Positions 53,289-59,992 of a stretch of DNA of 64,000 nucleotides are shown here, piece after piece. Made by a program: the position numbers and the translations under genes. The DNA comes from DLAJ01 sp023663615 (lineage in GTDB: Bacteria; Bacillota; Clostridia; Lachnospirales; Lachnospiraceae), in assembly GCA_023663615.1 (NCBI GenBank), contig JAMPHA010000001.1, positions 1 to 64,000 of the forward strand, written 5' to 3'. The notes beneath the pieces were generated by a model. It had not been told where the DNA came from, did no database searches, and saw only the letters and a list, made by a program, of their open reading frames with translations. The stretch's first letter is position 1, and each line of letters opens with the position of its first letter.

Positions 53289-53891
53289 TCAACACATCAT
53301 GACAAATTGAGCAAAAAAATCTGCATCTATACTACTTATAGCTTTATCTTCTATTTTTTTTAATGCAACTTCCTTGCTCATATCACCTTCACAAACATCA
53401 TCATTAGACTCCCCTTTTACACACCCACCTATAATATGAAATGCTTCATGAATTAATGTTTTGGCAATTGAAAATAATAAGTCATTTTGTTGCACATCAC
53501 ATTTATGTAAAAGAGCCATGTTAATTGATATTTGATTATACCCTTCCTGTGCTTGTCCAAGCCATTTTTTATTTAAAGGATATATTTCTAATTTTGGGCT
53601 TAACAATACCTTTATTATTTTTTCAATTGCATCTTTTAAGACTGTACTATTTTCAACATTTTTATCCATTAATGCATTTTCAAGCTGTTTTAAAGCAACT
53701 TTTAACGCGGCTCTCACTTCTATTCTATGTCCTTGCTCCCATCTACAAAAAGTTTCAGGCTTTGCATAAAGATGTTGTTTAAATTCCGGCATATTATTGT
53801 TTCTGTGTGAAACACTTTTTTTATCTTGTTTTGCTTCCCTTGTTTTTGTATTTGGTGTTTTATACAAAAAATCCATTTCGTCATCACTCAC
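53289..53891 (-). CDS. HEAFH metallopeptidase-like protein, possible toxin domain
   Basis: Protein of 200 residues from a GTG at 53891. It has a zincin motif LIHEAFHII (His148, Glu149, His152), preceded by a glycine-bearing strand GYNQISINMALLH and followed by SSIDADFFAQFV near the C-terminus. This order resembles aspzincin (M35/lysine-specific) peptidases, where a later Asp is the third ligand. The open frame continues upstream to 53954 with coding-like sequence (FCRSVNGIRYLCK) but no start codon, inside the 3' end of the DUF2513 frame. The gene is probably the C-terminal toxin part of a larger protein that lost its front. Confidence 0.6.
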   Translation of the reverse strand: MSDDEMDFLYKTPNTKTREAKQDKKSVSHRNNNMPEFKQHLYAKPETFCRWEQGHRIEVRAALKVALKQLENALMDKNVENSTVLKDAIEKIIKVLLSPKLEIYPLNKKWLGQAQEGYNQISINMALLHKCDVQQNDLLFSIAKTLIHEAFHIIGGCVKGESNDDVCEGDMSKEVALKKIEDKAISSIDADFFAQFVMMC

Positions 53892-53914
53892 TTTACATAA
53901 ATATCTAATTCCAT

Positions 53915-54290
53915 TTACAGACCGACAAAACCTTTTACCACTCCAGTAATTATTTCAATAGAAACAGATTTAACTATATCAAAAACAAATGGTAACCCTT
54001 TCTTAGAAATAGTTTCCTTTGTCTTTTTCCAAATAGTATCTTCACGAATTTTATCTAAAAACTCATGTCCTTCCCAAGTAAGTCTTCCAACACTAAATAA
54101 ATACACTTTATTACCACTATATTGGACATTACAAGCATGAATATATCCGCCTTCGTGTAGTATTGAACAATGATACGCAACTTGTTCCAAAGTATATCCT
54201 TCTATTTGAAGGTTACTTTTACCAACACTATCAACAGTATCTTCTATATTTAAATAATATTTTTCGTATCAGATCCATATCTCTTTGCAT
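53915..54290 (-). pseudogene. DUF2513 gene with a frameshift
   Basis: An ATG at 54290 (AGAGGAG upstream) starts MQRDMDLIRKILF and the frame then ends. A +1 shift at the ATTTAAAT run restores LNIEDTVDSVGKSNLQIEGY, TLEQVAYHCSILHEGG and SVGRLTWEGHEFLDKIREDT, the DUF2513 signature. The C-terminal part contains a hydrophobic stretch. One extra T explains the break. DUF2513 genes are common in prophages. Confidence 0.7.
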
Positions 54291-54324
54291 AATATTCTCC
54301 TCTTAAAACTTAGATTTCATTTGT

Positions 54325-54603
54325 TCAACAATAATAACTGATTTCTCCAAAATATTCATACCACTTTTGAATAATCTCATTGCTGTTTGCTTCGATAAAT
54401 GTCAATAATTTTCTTAAATCTTTTGACGGTATCTGCGAATTATTATTGCAAACCAATGTTTTCCCCTTTTTCGTTATCCATACTTTTGTTGAATTGGATC
54501 TTGGATCATGTTTTGTAATATGAACGTGAATAGGCTCAGTCGGTTTATTTTCATTTGACCAAAAGAAAATTATATAACCACCAAATTTAAAAATTTGAGG
54601 CAT
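54325..54603 (-). CDS. DUF4160-type protein
   Basis: Protein of 92 residues from ATG 54603 (GGGGG upstream). It shows MPQIFKFGGYIIFFWSNENK and PIHVHITKH, the DUF4160 layout, here with a longer loop. It ends in a helix FIEANSNEIIQKWYEYFGEI. Its start lies inside the end of the upstream gene, a 17-base overlap. DUF4160 proteins often form two-gene modules that look like toxin-antitoxin pairs. Confidence 0.7.
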   Translation of the reverse strand: MPQIFKFGGYIIFFWSNENKPTEPIHVHITKHDPRSNSTKVWITKKGKTLVCNNNSQIPSKDLRKLLTFIEANSNEIIQKWYEYFGEISYYC

Positions 54604-54856
54604 TATCAAATCCCCCTTCTTTTGCAAATTCCATAATTAAATGAGCATTATTCTCAACAAACTCCTTATAATATTTCATTTCATCTTCTGAAAATCCAAC
54701 TATATTCTCCCATGTATAATCTGGCAAATAGCATGTAGCATTGTGGAAGCCATCATACACCGCTTTTTCAATGTAAACTTTAACCCTGCCATTTGGATTC
54801 ATTTCAGAATGAACAACCTCCGTCGTATCACTTAATGTTGCATACGGATATACCAT
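54587..54856 (-). CDS. Partner protein of DUF4160
   Basis: Protein of 89 residues: TLSDTTEVVHSEMNPNGRVKVYIEK, CYLPDYTWENIVGFSEDEM and LIMEFAKEGGFDNAS. It takes the place that DUF2442-like proteins hold beside DUF4160. AGGAGG lies just before the ATG. The pair is translationally coupled. No biochemical role is established. Confidence 0.7.
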   Translation of the reverse strand: MVYPYATLSDTTEVVHSEMNPNGRVKVYIEKAVYDGFHNATCYLPDYTWENIVGFSEDEMKYYKEFVENNAHLIMEFAKEGGFDNASNF

Positions 54857-54896
54857 AAAATTAACCTCCTAATCATCTTAAATCAATCATTTCAAG

Positions 54897-55055
54897 TCAC
54901 ATTTGACTAATTTCAAAATCTTCACTAAACTCTTTCCTGTCACAAATATATCCCATTTTACTTCCATCAATCAAAACAACTTCATTGTCATTTCTAAAGA
55001 TAAATCTGTATTCAATTCCCTCTTTGAAATCACTAAAATGCCCATCATTACTCAT
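54897..55055 (-). CDS. 52-residue protein of unknown function
   Basis: ATG 55055 with GGAGG nine bases upstream, stop at 54897-54899. The protein reads MSNDGHFSDFKEGIEYRFIF, then a beta-rich DNEVVLIDGSKMGYICD and an acidic end. It precedes the DUF4160 module in the same direction, 40 bases away. The start signal and composition support a real gene, although it is short. Confidence 0.6.
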   Translation of the reverse strand: MSNDGHFSDFKEGIEYRFIFRNDNEVVLIDGSKMGYICDRKEFSEDFEISQM

Positions 55056-55101
55056 TTTCTATATCCTCCATAATTATATCATTTTTTTATACAAAAATAT
55101 A

Positions 55102-55449
55102 GTGACCGAAAAGAAATACAGGATTCTTGTTGATGAGGAAAATGACAGCTGGGATCGGGTCAGCTTTTGGACAAGTGCAGATGATGTGGAATGTACGGAC
55201 GGAAATACTATAGAGGCAAAAATATCTAAGCTGCAAAGCATTTATCTTACTGACACGCTCACGGCAGGAAACACCTCTATTACCTTTATAAACGATGCCA
55301 TTACAGAAGATTGCATCATCGACCTATACACAAATGTATACGGAGTCAGCCCCAAAACCGTTGATGACAGCGTAGCAGGACAATTGGTGCTGACTTTCGA
55401 AGAACAGGAAAAAGACATACGCGTACGGATCAAGATAACTGAAATCTAA
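55102..55449 (+). pseudogene. Phage tail-fibre-like protein remnant
   Basis: From GTG 55102 the frame reads TEKKYRILVDEENDSWDRVSF, DGNTIEAKISKLQSI, then TSITFINDAITEDCIIDLYT and GVSPKTVDDSVAGQLVLTFEEQ. The first and last parts match the ends of phage tail-type structural proteins as I know them, while the long middle is missing. There is no ribosome site. It looks like an internally deleted remnant, followed by a good terminator. Confidence 0.5.
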
Positions 55450-55455
55450 TATAAA

Positions 55456-55496
55456 AAGGATAGTTGAGTCTATTGCTCTTCTATCCTTATTTTTTA
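55456..55496 (+). terminator. Terminator after the phage remnant
   Basis: AAGGATAG and CTATCCTT arms, loop of 17 bases, then ATTTTTT. Confidence 0.8.
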
Positions 55497-55604
55497 CGAT
55501 TTATTATTATGTATTTTCTGTGATTCTGATAATGGGAGTCGAACTCATAATAAATAATACCATCTGTTTATCAGTATAATATTTCATTCAAAAAAATCAT
55601 ACAT

Positions 55605-55634
55605 GCAAGAAACTCTCCTTTCTTGCGTTTTTAT
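55605..55634 (+). terminator. Orphan terminator
   Basis: GCAAGAAA and TTTCTTGC arms with a six-base loop, then GTTTTT. No gene ends just before it; bases 55497-55604 hold only a tRNA-like GGGAGTCGAACTC fragment. Confidence 0.65.
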
Positions 55635-55690
55635 CGGGGCAATCGAACATATGTCTGATTACCTTTTGATTACATGTTCTCTCAACCCCG
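55635..55690. other. Long nested inverted repeat beside tRNA-Thr
   Basis: CGGGG (55635-55639) pairs with CCCCG (55686-55690); inside, GAACAT pairs with ATGTTC. It lies 22 bases from the 3' end of tRNA-Thr. It may be a tRNA-linked terminator or part of an attachment region. Confidence 0.4.
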
Positions 55691-55711
55691 CATAAATTCA
55701 AGGTTTTCAAA

Positions 55712-55784
55712 AGCTGCTGACGGGAATCGGACCCGTGACCTCCACATTACCAATGTGACGCTCTACCGACTGAGCCACAGCAGC
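55712..55784 (-). tRNA. tRNA-Thr (GGT anticodon)
   Basis: The 73-base minus-strand sequence folds fully: acceptor GCTGCTG/CAGCAGC, D stem GCTC/GAGC, anticodon stem TCACA/TGTGG around loop TTGGTAA (anticodon GGT), five-base variable region and T arm ACGGG/CCCGT with TCCGATT. CCA is not encoded. The island 51.6-55.5 kb ends next to its 3' end. Confidence 0.95.
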
Positions 55785-55859
55785 TTAGTGCGACTGATAT
55801 TGCCACCGAGTGCTATCTTACCATAGAACAGGCGGCGTTGTCAATTCCTAATTCTCTCT

Positions 55860-56045
55860 TACCTCTCCGGGACAGATTCCTCTTGCACCGTTCTACTCTT
55901 CCGGCGCTAATCCGCTCTTTCCCTGTCTTACTCCGCAGGCGCTAATTCTTTCTTTCACCGTCTTACTTCTCTAAGACAATCTCCCTCTTGCACCGTCCTA
56001 CTTTTCCGCAGACAAATCCTTTCTTGCCTCTTACTCCCCGGCGAC
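55860..56045. repeat. Tandem array of about 35-bp units after the DUF3899 gene
   Basis: At least five imperfect units with consensus CTTACTYYTCCGCAGRC followed by AATCCTTTCTTGCACCGT. The last unit is the 3' end of the DUF3899 gene, so its stop (TTA on plus at 56031) is repeated in the array as TTA or CTA. No other gene lies in 55785-56030. Confidence 0.75.
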
Positions 56046-56444
56046 GCCGTACCACACAATCGTCAGCGCGATACTGACTGCGAGAAAGACCAGTCCGACG
56101 AGCAGCGTGGAGCGCTGCGGCTTCGCGCCGCGCCTTTCCTCCCTGTCCTGTTTGTATTCATAGAAGCCGCCCGGATCGTCCCGTGTAAAAACAGGGATCA
56201 AATGATGCAGACCCTTGCGGACCGCAAAGCCGAATATGTCAAAAAATCCCGTCGTGGATACCCATAAAAGCATACCCACCGCCACATAAAGCAGCGCCGT
56301 CACCGAAAAACCGTCGCAGACCCCCCGTATCACATCCGCCGTATTCTCACGTGTAAACACACCCTGTCCATACATCACAAACACGGAAAGGGTGAGTCCC
56401 GCGACAGCCTGTATCACATAACTCTTATATTTTCTCTGCTTCAT
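56031..56444 (-). CDS. DUF3899 membrane protein
   Basis: Protein of 137 residues with three or four transmembrane segments (VIQAVAGLTLSVFVMYG, VTALLYVAVGMLLWVSTTG, LLVGLVFLAVSIALTIVWYG) and the middle FFDIFGFAVRKGLHHLIP typical of DUF3899. Function unknown. It is 150 bases downstream of oppF and may be on the same transcript. Confidence 0.8.
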   Translation of the reverse strand: MKQRKYKSYVIQAVAGLTLSVFVMYGQGVFTRENTADVIRGVCDGFSVTALLYVAVGMLLWVSTTGFFDIFGFAVRKGLHHLIPVFTRDDPGGFYEYKQDREERRGAKPQRSTLLVGLVFLAVSIALTIVWYGVAGE

Positions 56445-56477
56445 CCCTTATTCCCGCATGTTCTCTCATGCAACTGC

Positions 56478-56580
56478 ACAAACAGTCCATGAAGAATGAC
56501 CGCCAGACCGAATACGGATCATATCCGTTTCATTCCTCATTTTGCTACATAAACAGTCCACGAAGAATGACCATCGACCG
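56478..56580 (+). repeat. Direct repeat between oppF and the DUF3899 gene
   Basis: AAACAGTCCAYGAAGAATGA with a similar following CC..GACCG occurs at 56480 and 56551, 71 bases apart. The 149-base gap holds nothing else that I can identify. Confidence 0.6.
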
Positions 56581-56593
56581 GCTCTGCCTTTCT

Positions 56594-57832
56594 TCACAAT
56601 TGCTCCTGATACCGCTTAAATTCCTCCTCGTTGCAGTAAACAAAATGCCCCGGCGACACTTCGCGGAAAGAAGGCTTATCCACCGTATAGTCATGCTCTT
56701 TTAACGGCTCGTAAGTAATACGCTTTCTCTGCTTCTCATAGTCGGGATCCGGCATCGGAATCGCCGAAAGCAGCGAACGCGTATAGGGATGGAACGGATG
56801 TGCAAACAGCTCCTCCGAGGTTGCAAGCTCCACCATTTTTCCGTAATACATAACGCCGATCCGGTCGGAAAAATATTTCACGACGGACAGATCGTGCGCG
56901 ATAAACAATACCGTCAGCCCCATCTGATGGCGCAAATCGTCCAAGAGGTTAATGACCTGTGCCTGAATTGATACGTCGAGCGCGCTGACCGGCTCGTCGG
57001 CAATGATCATCTCCGGATTCATGATGACCGCCCGCGCAACGCCGATACGCTGCCGTTGTCCGCCGGAAAACTCATGCGGATAACGCCCCGCGTGTTCTCT
57101 GACAAGACCGACAAGCTCCAGAACCTCATATACTTTCTGATCGATCTTTTTCTTATCCGTCTCACCGCGGATGACCAGTCCCTCCGCAATGATCTGACCG
57201 ACCGTCATACGCGGATCAAGGGATGCGATCGGGTCCTGAAAGATCATCTGGATCTTCGTGATGAACTTCTGCTTTTTGGCGATCTTCCTCTCGTAGGCAA
57301 ACTCTTTTTCCAGACGCGTCTTTTCTGCGCCCTGTGCCTGCGCGATCAGCTTTCCGTATTTTTCTTCTACCTCGTGCAGCGCCTCGCCCGCATACATCTT
57401 ATTGCAGTTTTTATGATCGTAGCGCGCGGATTTCATCAGCGCTCTCTGCTCCGCTACATATTCGTCGAGCTGTTTCTTTTTCTCTTCTAAAGCGGACGAT
57501 GCTGCGGCGCCCTGCTTCTTTGACGCTTCGACTTCCTTCTGATAACGCTTCTTCGCTTCCTTGATGTTATCCCGGTAGGACTTCGTGCCTGCGGCGATCC
57601 GTTTTCCCTTAAAATAGATGTTGCCCGATGTAATGTCATACAGACGGATGATGGAACGTCCGGTCGTCGTCTTGCCGCAGCCGGACTCACCTACAAGCCC
57701 GAATACCTCGCCGCGCTTTACGTCAAAGCTGACGTCATCGACCGCCTTGTTGGAACCGAAATACTGGCAAAGGTGCTCGACACGCAGCAATGTCTCATCC
57801 TGTCCGTTCTGCTTCATGGCTTCATTCGGCAT
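56594..57832 (-). CDS. oppF: Oligopeptide ABC transporter ATPase OppF with coiled-coil insertion
   Basis: Protein of 412 residues from ATG 57832 (GGGAGG upstream), overlapping the end of oppD by 11 bases. Walker A GESGCGKTT, Q-loop FQDPIASLDPRM, signature FSGGQRQRIG and Walker B MIIADEPVSALD are intact. Between the Walker A segment and the Q-loop there is a charged insertion of about 100 residues rich in Lys, Glu and Ala (EAKKRYQKEVEASKKQ to KIAKKQKF), predicted as coiled coil. Ordinary OppF lacks it. The end has the C-terminal extension usual for OppF. Confidence 0.9.
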   Translation of the reverse strand: MPNEAMKQNGQDETLLRVEHLCQYFGSNKAVDDVSFDVKRGEVFGLVGESGCGKTTTGRSIIRLYDITSGNIYFKGKRIAAGTKSYRDNIKEAKKRYQKEVEASKKQGAAASSALEEKKKQLDEYVAEQRALMKSARYDHKNCNKMYAGEALHEVEEKYGKLIAQAQGAEKTRLEKEFAYERKIAKKQKFITKIQMIFQDPIASLDPRMTVGQIIAEGLVIRGETDKKKIDQKVYEVLELVGLVREHAGRYPHEFSGGQRQRIGVARAVIMNPEMIIADEPVSALDVSIQAQVINLLDDLRHQMGLTVLFIAHDLSVVKYFSDRIGVMYYGKMVELATSEELFAHPFHPYTRSLLSAIPMPDPDYEKQRKRITYEPLKEHDYTVDKPSFREVSPGHFVYCNEEEFKRYQEQL

Positions 57833-59990
57833 TGCCGGCACCTCCCTTCGCTCTCATCCTCGCAATTCTGTCCGTAATCATCTTCGGCACATCCACCTTC
57901 GGTGCATCCGGGTGGAGCAGCCACGTCGCTGCCTGATGCGTCTCACTGATCTCAAACATCGGCGGCTGCATCTCAAAATCAATCTTCAATGCATATTTAT
58001 TTCTGTCGGCAAACGCGTCCCCGACCGGCGGATAAATCATGTTCGGCGGAGTACCCGGAATCGCCTCTAAGCGCTCGTTTGTCTCCACATCCGGCATCGC
58101 CGAAAGAAGCGCCCATGTGTAGGGATGCGCCGGAGAATAGAATACGTCGCGGCTCGTTCCCATTTCCACGATCTTACCGGCATACATGACGGCGATCCGA
58201 TCCGCCATATTTGCCACAACGCCCAGATCATGCGTAATAAAGATGATGGAAAGATTTCTGTCCTTCTTGATCTTGTTGATCAACTCTAAGATCTGTGCCT
58301 GGATCGTCACATCCAGCGCCGTCGTCGGCTCGTCGCAGATCAGAATGTCAGGATCCGCCGCAAGCGCGATCGCAATGACGATACGCTGTCTCATACCGCC
58401 GGAAAACTCAAACGGATACTGAAGGTAACGCTTCCTCGGCTCGGAGATACCGACCTCCTCCATCAGCTTTAACGCGCGGTACTTCGCCATCGCCTTTGTC
58501 ACCTTATTGACCACGCCCGACGCGTTCTCCTTAAAGAACACGATCAGACGATCCGCCTCCGCTTCAAAATCCCGCTTATTTTCGCCCTCAAGGATTTCAC
58601 GGGCATGCTTCTCTAAACGCTCGATCAGCTTTACAATATCCTCCTTTGCAAGTTCCAGATCGACCGCTTCCTCCGGCGGCAGCTTCCACGCGGGTTCTTT
58701 TCCTTTTGCCGCGATGCGGTCATATTTCTTTTTCTGTCTCGCATAGACCTTTGCGGCTTTCTTATTTTTGCCGATACCCGTGAAATAAATGCGCATCGCC
58801 GCCTTGATGCTGGAGCCGAATGTATATGCGACACTGTCTTTGACGATGCTCAGTCTGTCAATGGACGCTTCCACGCTCTTTACCAGCTCGGTCGCCGCCG
58901 CATGACACGCCGCTTTATCGAGACTCTCTGCTTCAAAGACCTTCTTCTTTTCCGCGATCAGATCGAGCACTTTCCTCTTATCCTCATCGCTGCGGTCCGC
59001 GCTGTATTTGAGGGCTTCCTTGGCATAATCCATAAACTCCCGCATGAAATGCTCATCCACATATTGATGCAGAAACGCGTTCAGCTTCGGGATGTCCGTA
59101 TCCGGCATCGGCTGCGTGCCGAACACCTGATAATAACCCATGCAGAAGAAATCCGGCTCCTGCTTTTTGAGCACTTCCGCCAAAAGCTCTTTCATGGAAC
59201 CGAGCGTTTTTGTCGTGTTCGGATATTTCCTGCTTCTGATCTCTGCGCCCGACTCCCTTTTCAGCTCGTCGGTCAGCGCAGTGAGCTTCGCATAGCATTC
59301 TTCATCCGCCACATATTCGTTATTTGTCTGCTTTACAAGGCGGATGATCTCTTTGAGCGTATATTTTTGATCCTCAAACGCGTTTTTCTCAATATGGAAC
59401 AGCACGTCCGCAATCGCGTCCTGCGCCTCGGTCGCCGCATCGCGCGCCCGCTTGTAGCTCTGCTCTAACTCAATGTGCTTAAACTCAAATTTATCAAAGT
59501 CCCTGCACATTTTCTTTAACTTTTCCGCCTTGGCGGGATCGCCCGCCGCGCACGCTTTTACCATCGTATCGGAAAGCAGGGAAAGCGTCGAATTAAACGC
59601 CTCGCGGCTTGCCCGCTGCCGCGCCTTTCCCTTTAAGAGCATTGCCTCCGTCAGCTGTTTTCCGATCCGCATGATCGGGTTTAAGCTGGATAACGGATCC
59701 TGAAAGATCATGGCGATCTTATCGCCGCGGATCTTGTAAAAATCGTCCTCTTTGATCTTTAATAAGTCCATGCCGTCATAGACGATGGAACCGCCCTCTA
59801 TGATGGAGTTTCCTGCCAGAATGCCTAAGATCGCCTTGCTGGTAACGGATTTCCCGGATCCGGACTCGCCCACGATGGCAAGCGTCTCTCCTTTATAGAG
59901 ATCAAAGCTGATATTTCTGACCGCCTGTACCCTTCCTGCAGGCGTACGGAACGAAATCACCAAATGATTGACAGATAATTTTTTCTCCAT
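57822..59990 (-). CDS. oppD: Oligopeptide ABC transporter ATPase OppD with very large insertion
   Basis: Protein of 722 residues; usual OppD is about 330-350. Walker A GESGSGKS (41-48), Q-loop FQDPLSSLNPIM (about 96-107), signature FSGGMRQR (about 529) and Walker B ILICDEPTTALD (about 549) are intact. Roughly residues 125-500 are inserted in the helical subdomain: strongly charged helices with a FFCMGYYQVFGTQPMPDTD stretch in the middle. The reading frame is clean throughout. GGAGG precedes the ATG, two bases after oppC. Confidence 0.9.
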   Translation of the reverse strand: MEKKLSVNHLVISFRTPAGRVQAVRNISFDLYKGETLAIVGESGSGKSVTSKAILGILAGNSIIEGGSIVYDGMDLLKIKEDDFYKIRGDKIAMIFQDPLSSLNPIMRIGKQLTEAMLLKGKARQRASREAFNSTLSLLSDTMVKACAAGDPAKAEKLKKMCRDFDKFEFKHIELEQSYKRARDAATEAQDAIADVLFHIEKNAFEDQKYTLKEIIRLVKQTNNEYVADEECYAKLTALTDELKRESGAEIRSRKYPNTTKTLGSMKELLAEVLKKQEPDFFCMGYYQVFGTQPMPDTDIPKLNAFLHQYVDEHFMREFMDYAKEALKYSADRSDEDKRKVLDLIAEKKKVFEAESLDKAACHAAATELVKSVEASIDRLSIVKDSVAYTFGSSIKAAMRIYFTGIGKNKKAAKVYARQKKKYDRIAAKGKEPAWKLPPEEAVDLELAKEDIVKLIERLEKHAREILEGENKRDFEAEADRLIVFFKENASGVVNKVTKAMAKYRALKLMEEVGISEPRKRYLQYPFEFSGGMRQRIVIAIALAADPDILICDEPTTALDVTIQAQILELINKIKKDRNLSIIFITHDLGVVANMADRIAVMYAGKIVEMGTSRDVFYSPAHPYTWALLSAMPDVETNERLEAIPGTPPNMIYPPVGDAFADRNKYALKIDFEMQPPMFEISETHQAATWLLHPDAPKVDVPKMITDRIARMRAKGGAGNAE

Positions 59991-59992
59991 GA

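Noticed and set aside
53915..54290. Programmed frameshift in DUF2513
   Set aside because: The site is not a canonical slippery heptamer and the shift is +1; a simple indel explains it better.
55525..55550. Second tRNA or att site
   Set aside because: GGGAGTCGAACTC resembles a T arm, but no acceptor, D or anticodon stems are present; I cannot show it is an attachment repeat.
55860..56045. CRISPR array
   Set aside because: Units follow each other directly, are imperfect and have no unique spacers; no cas genes are present.
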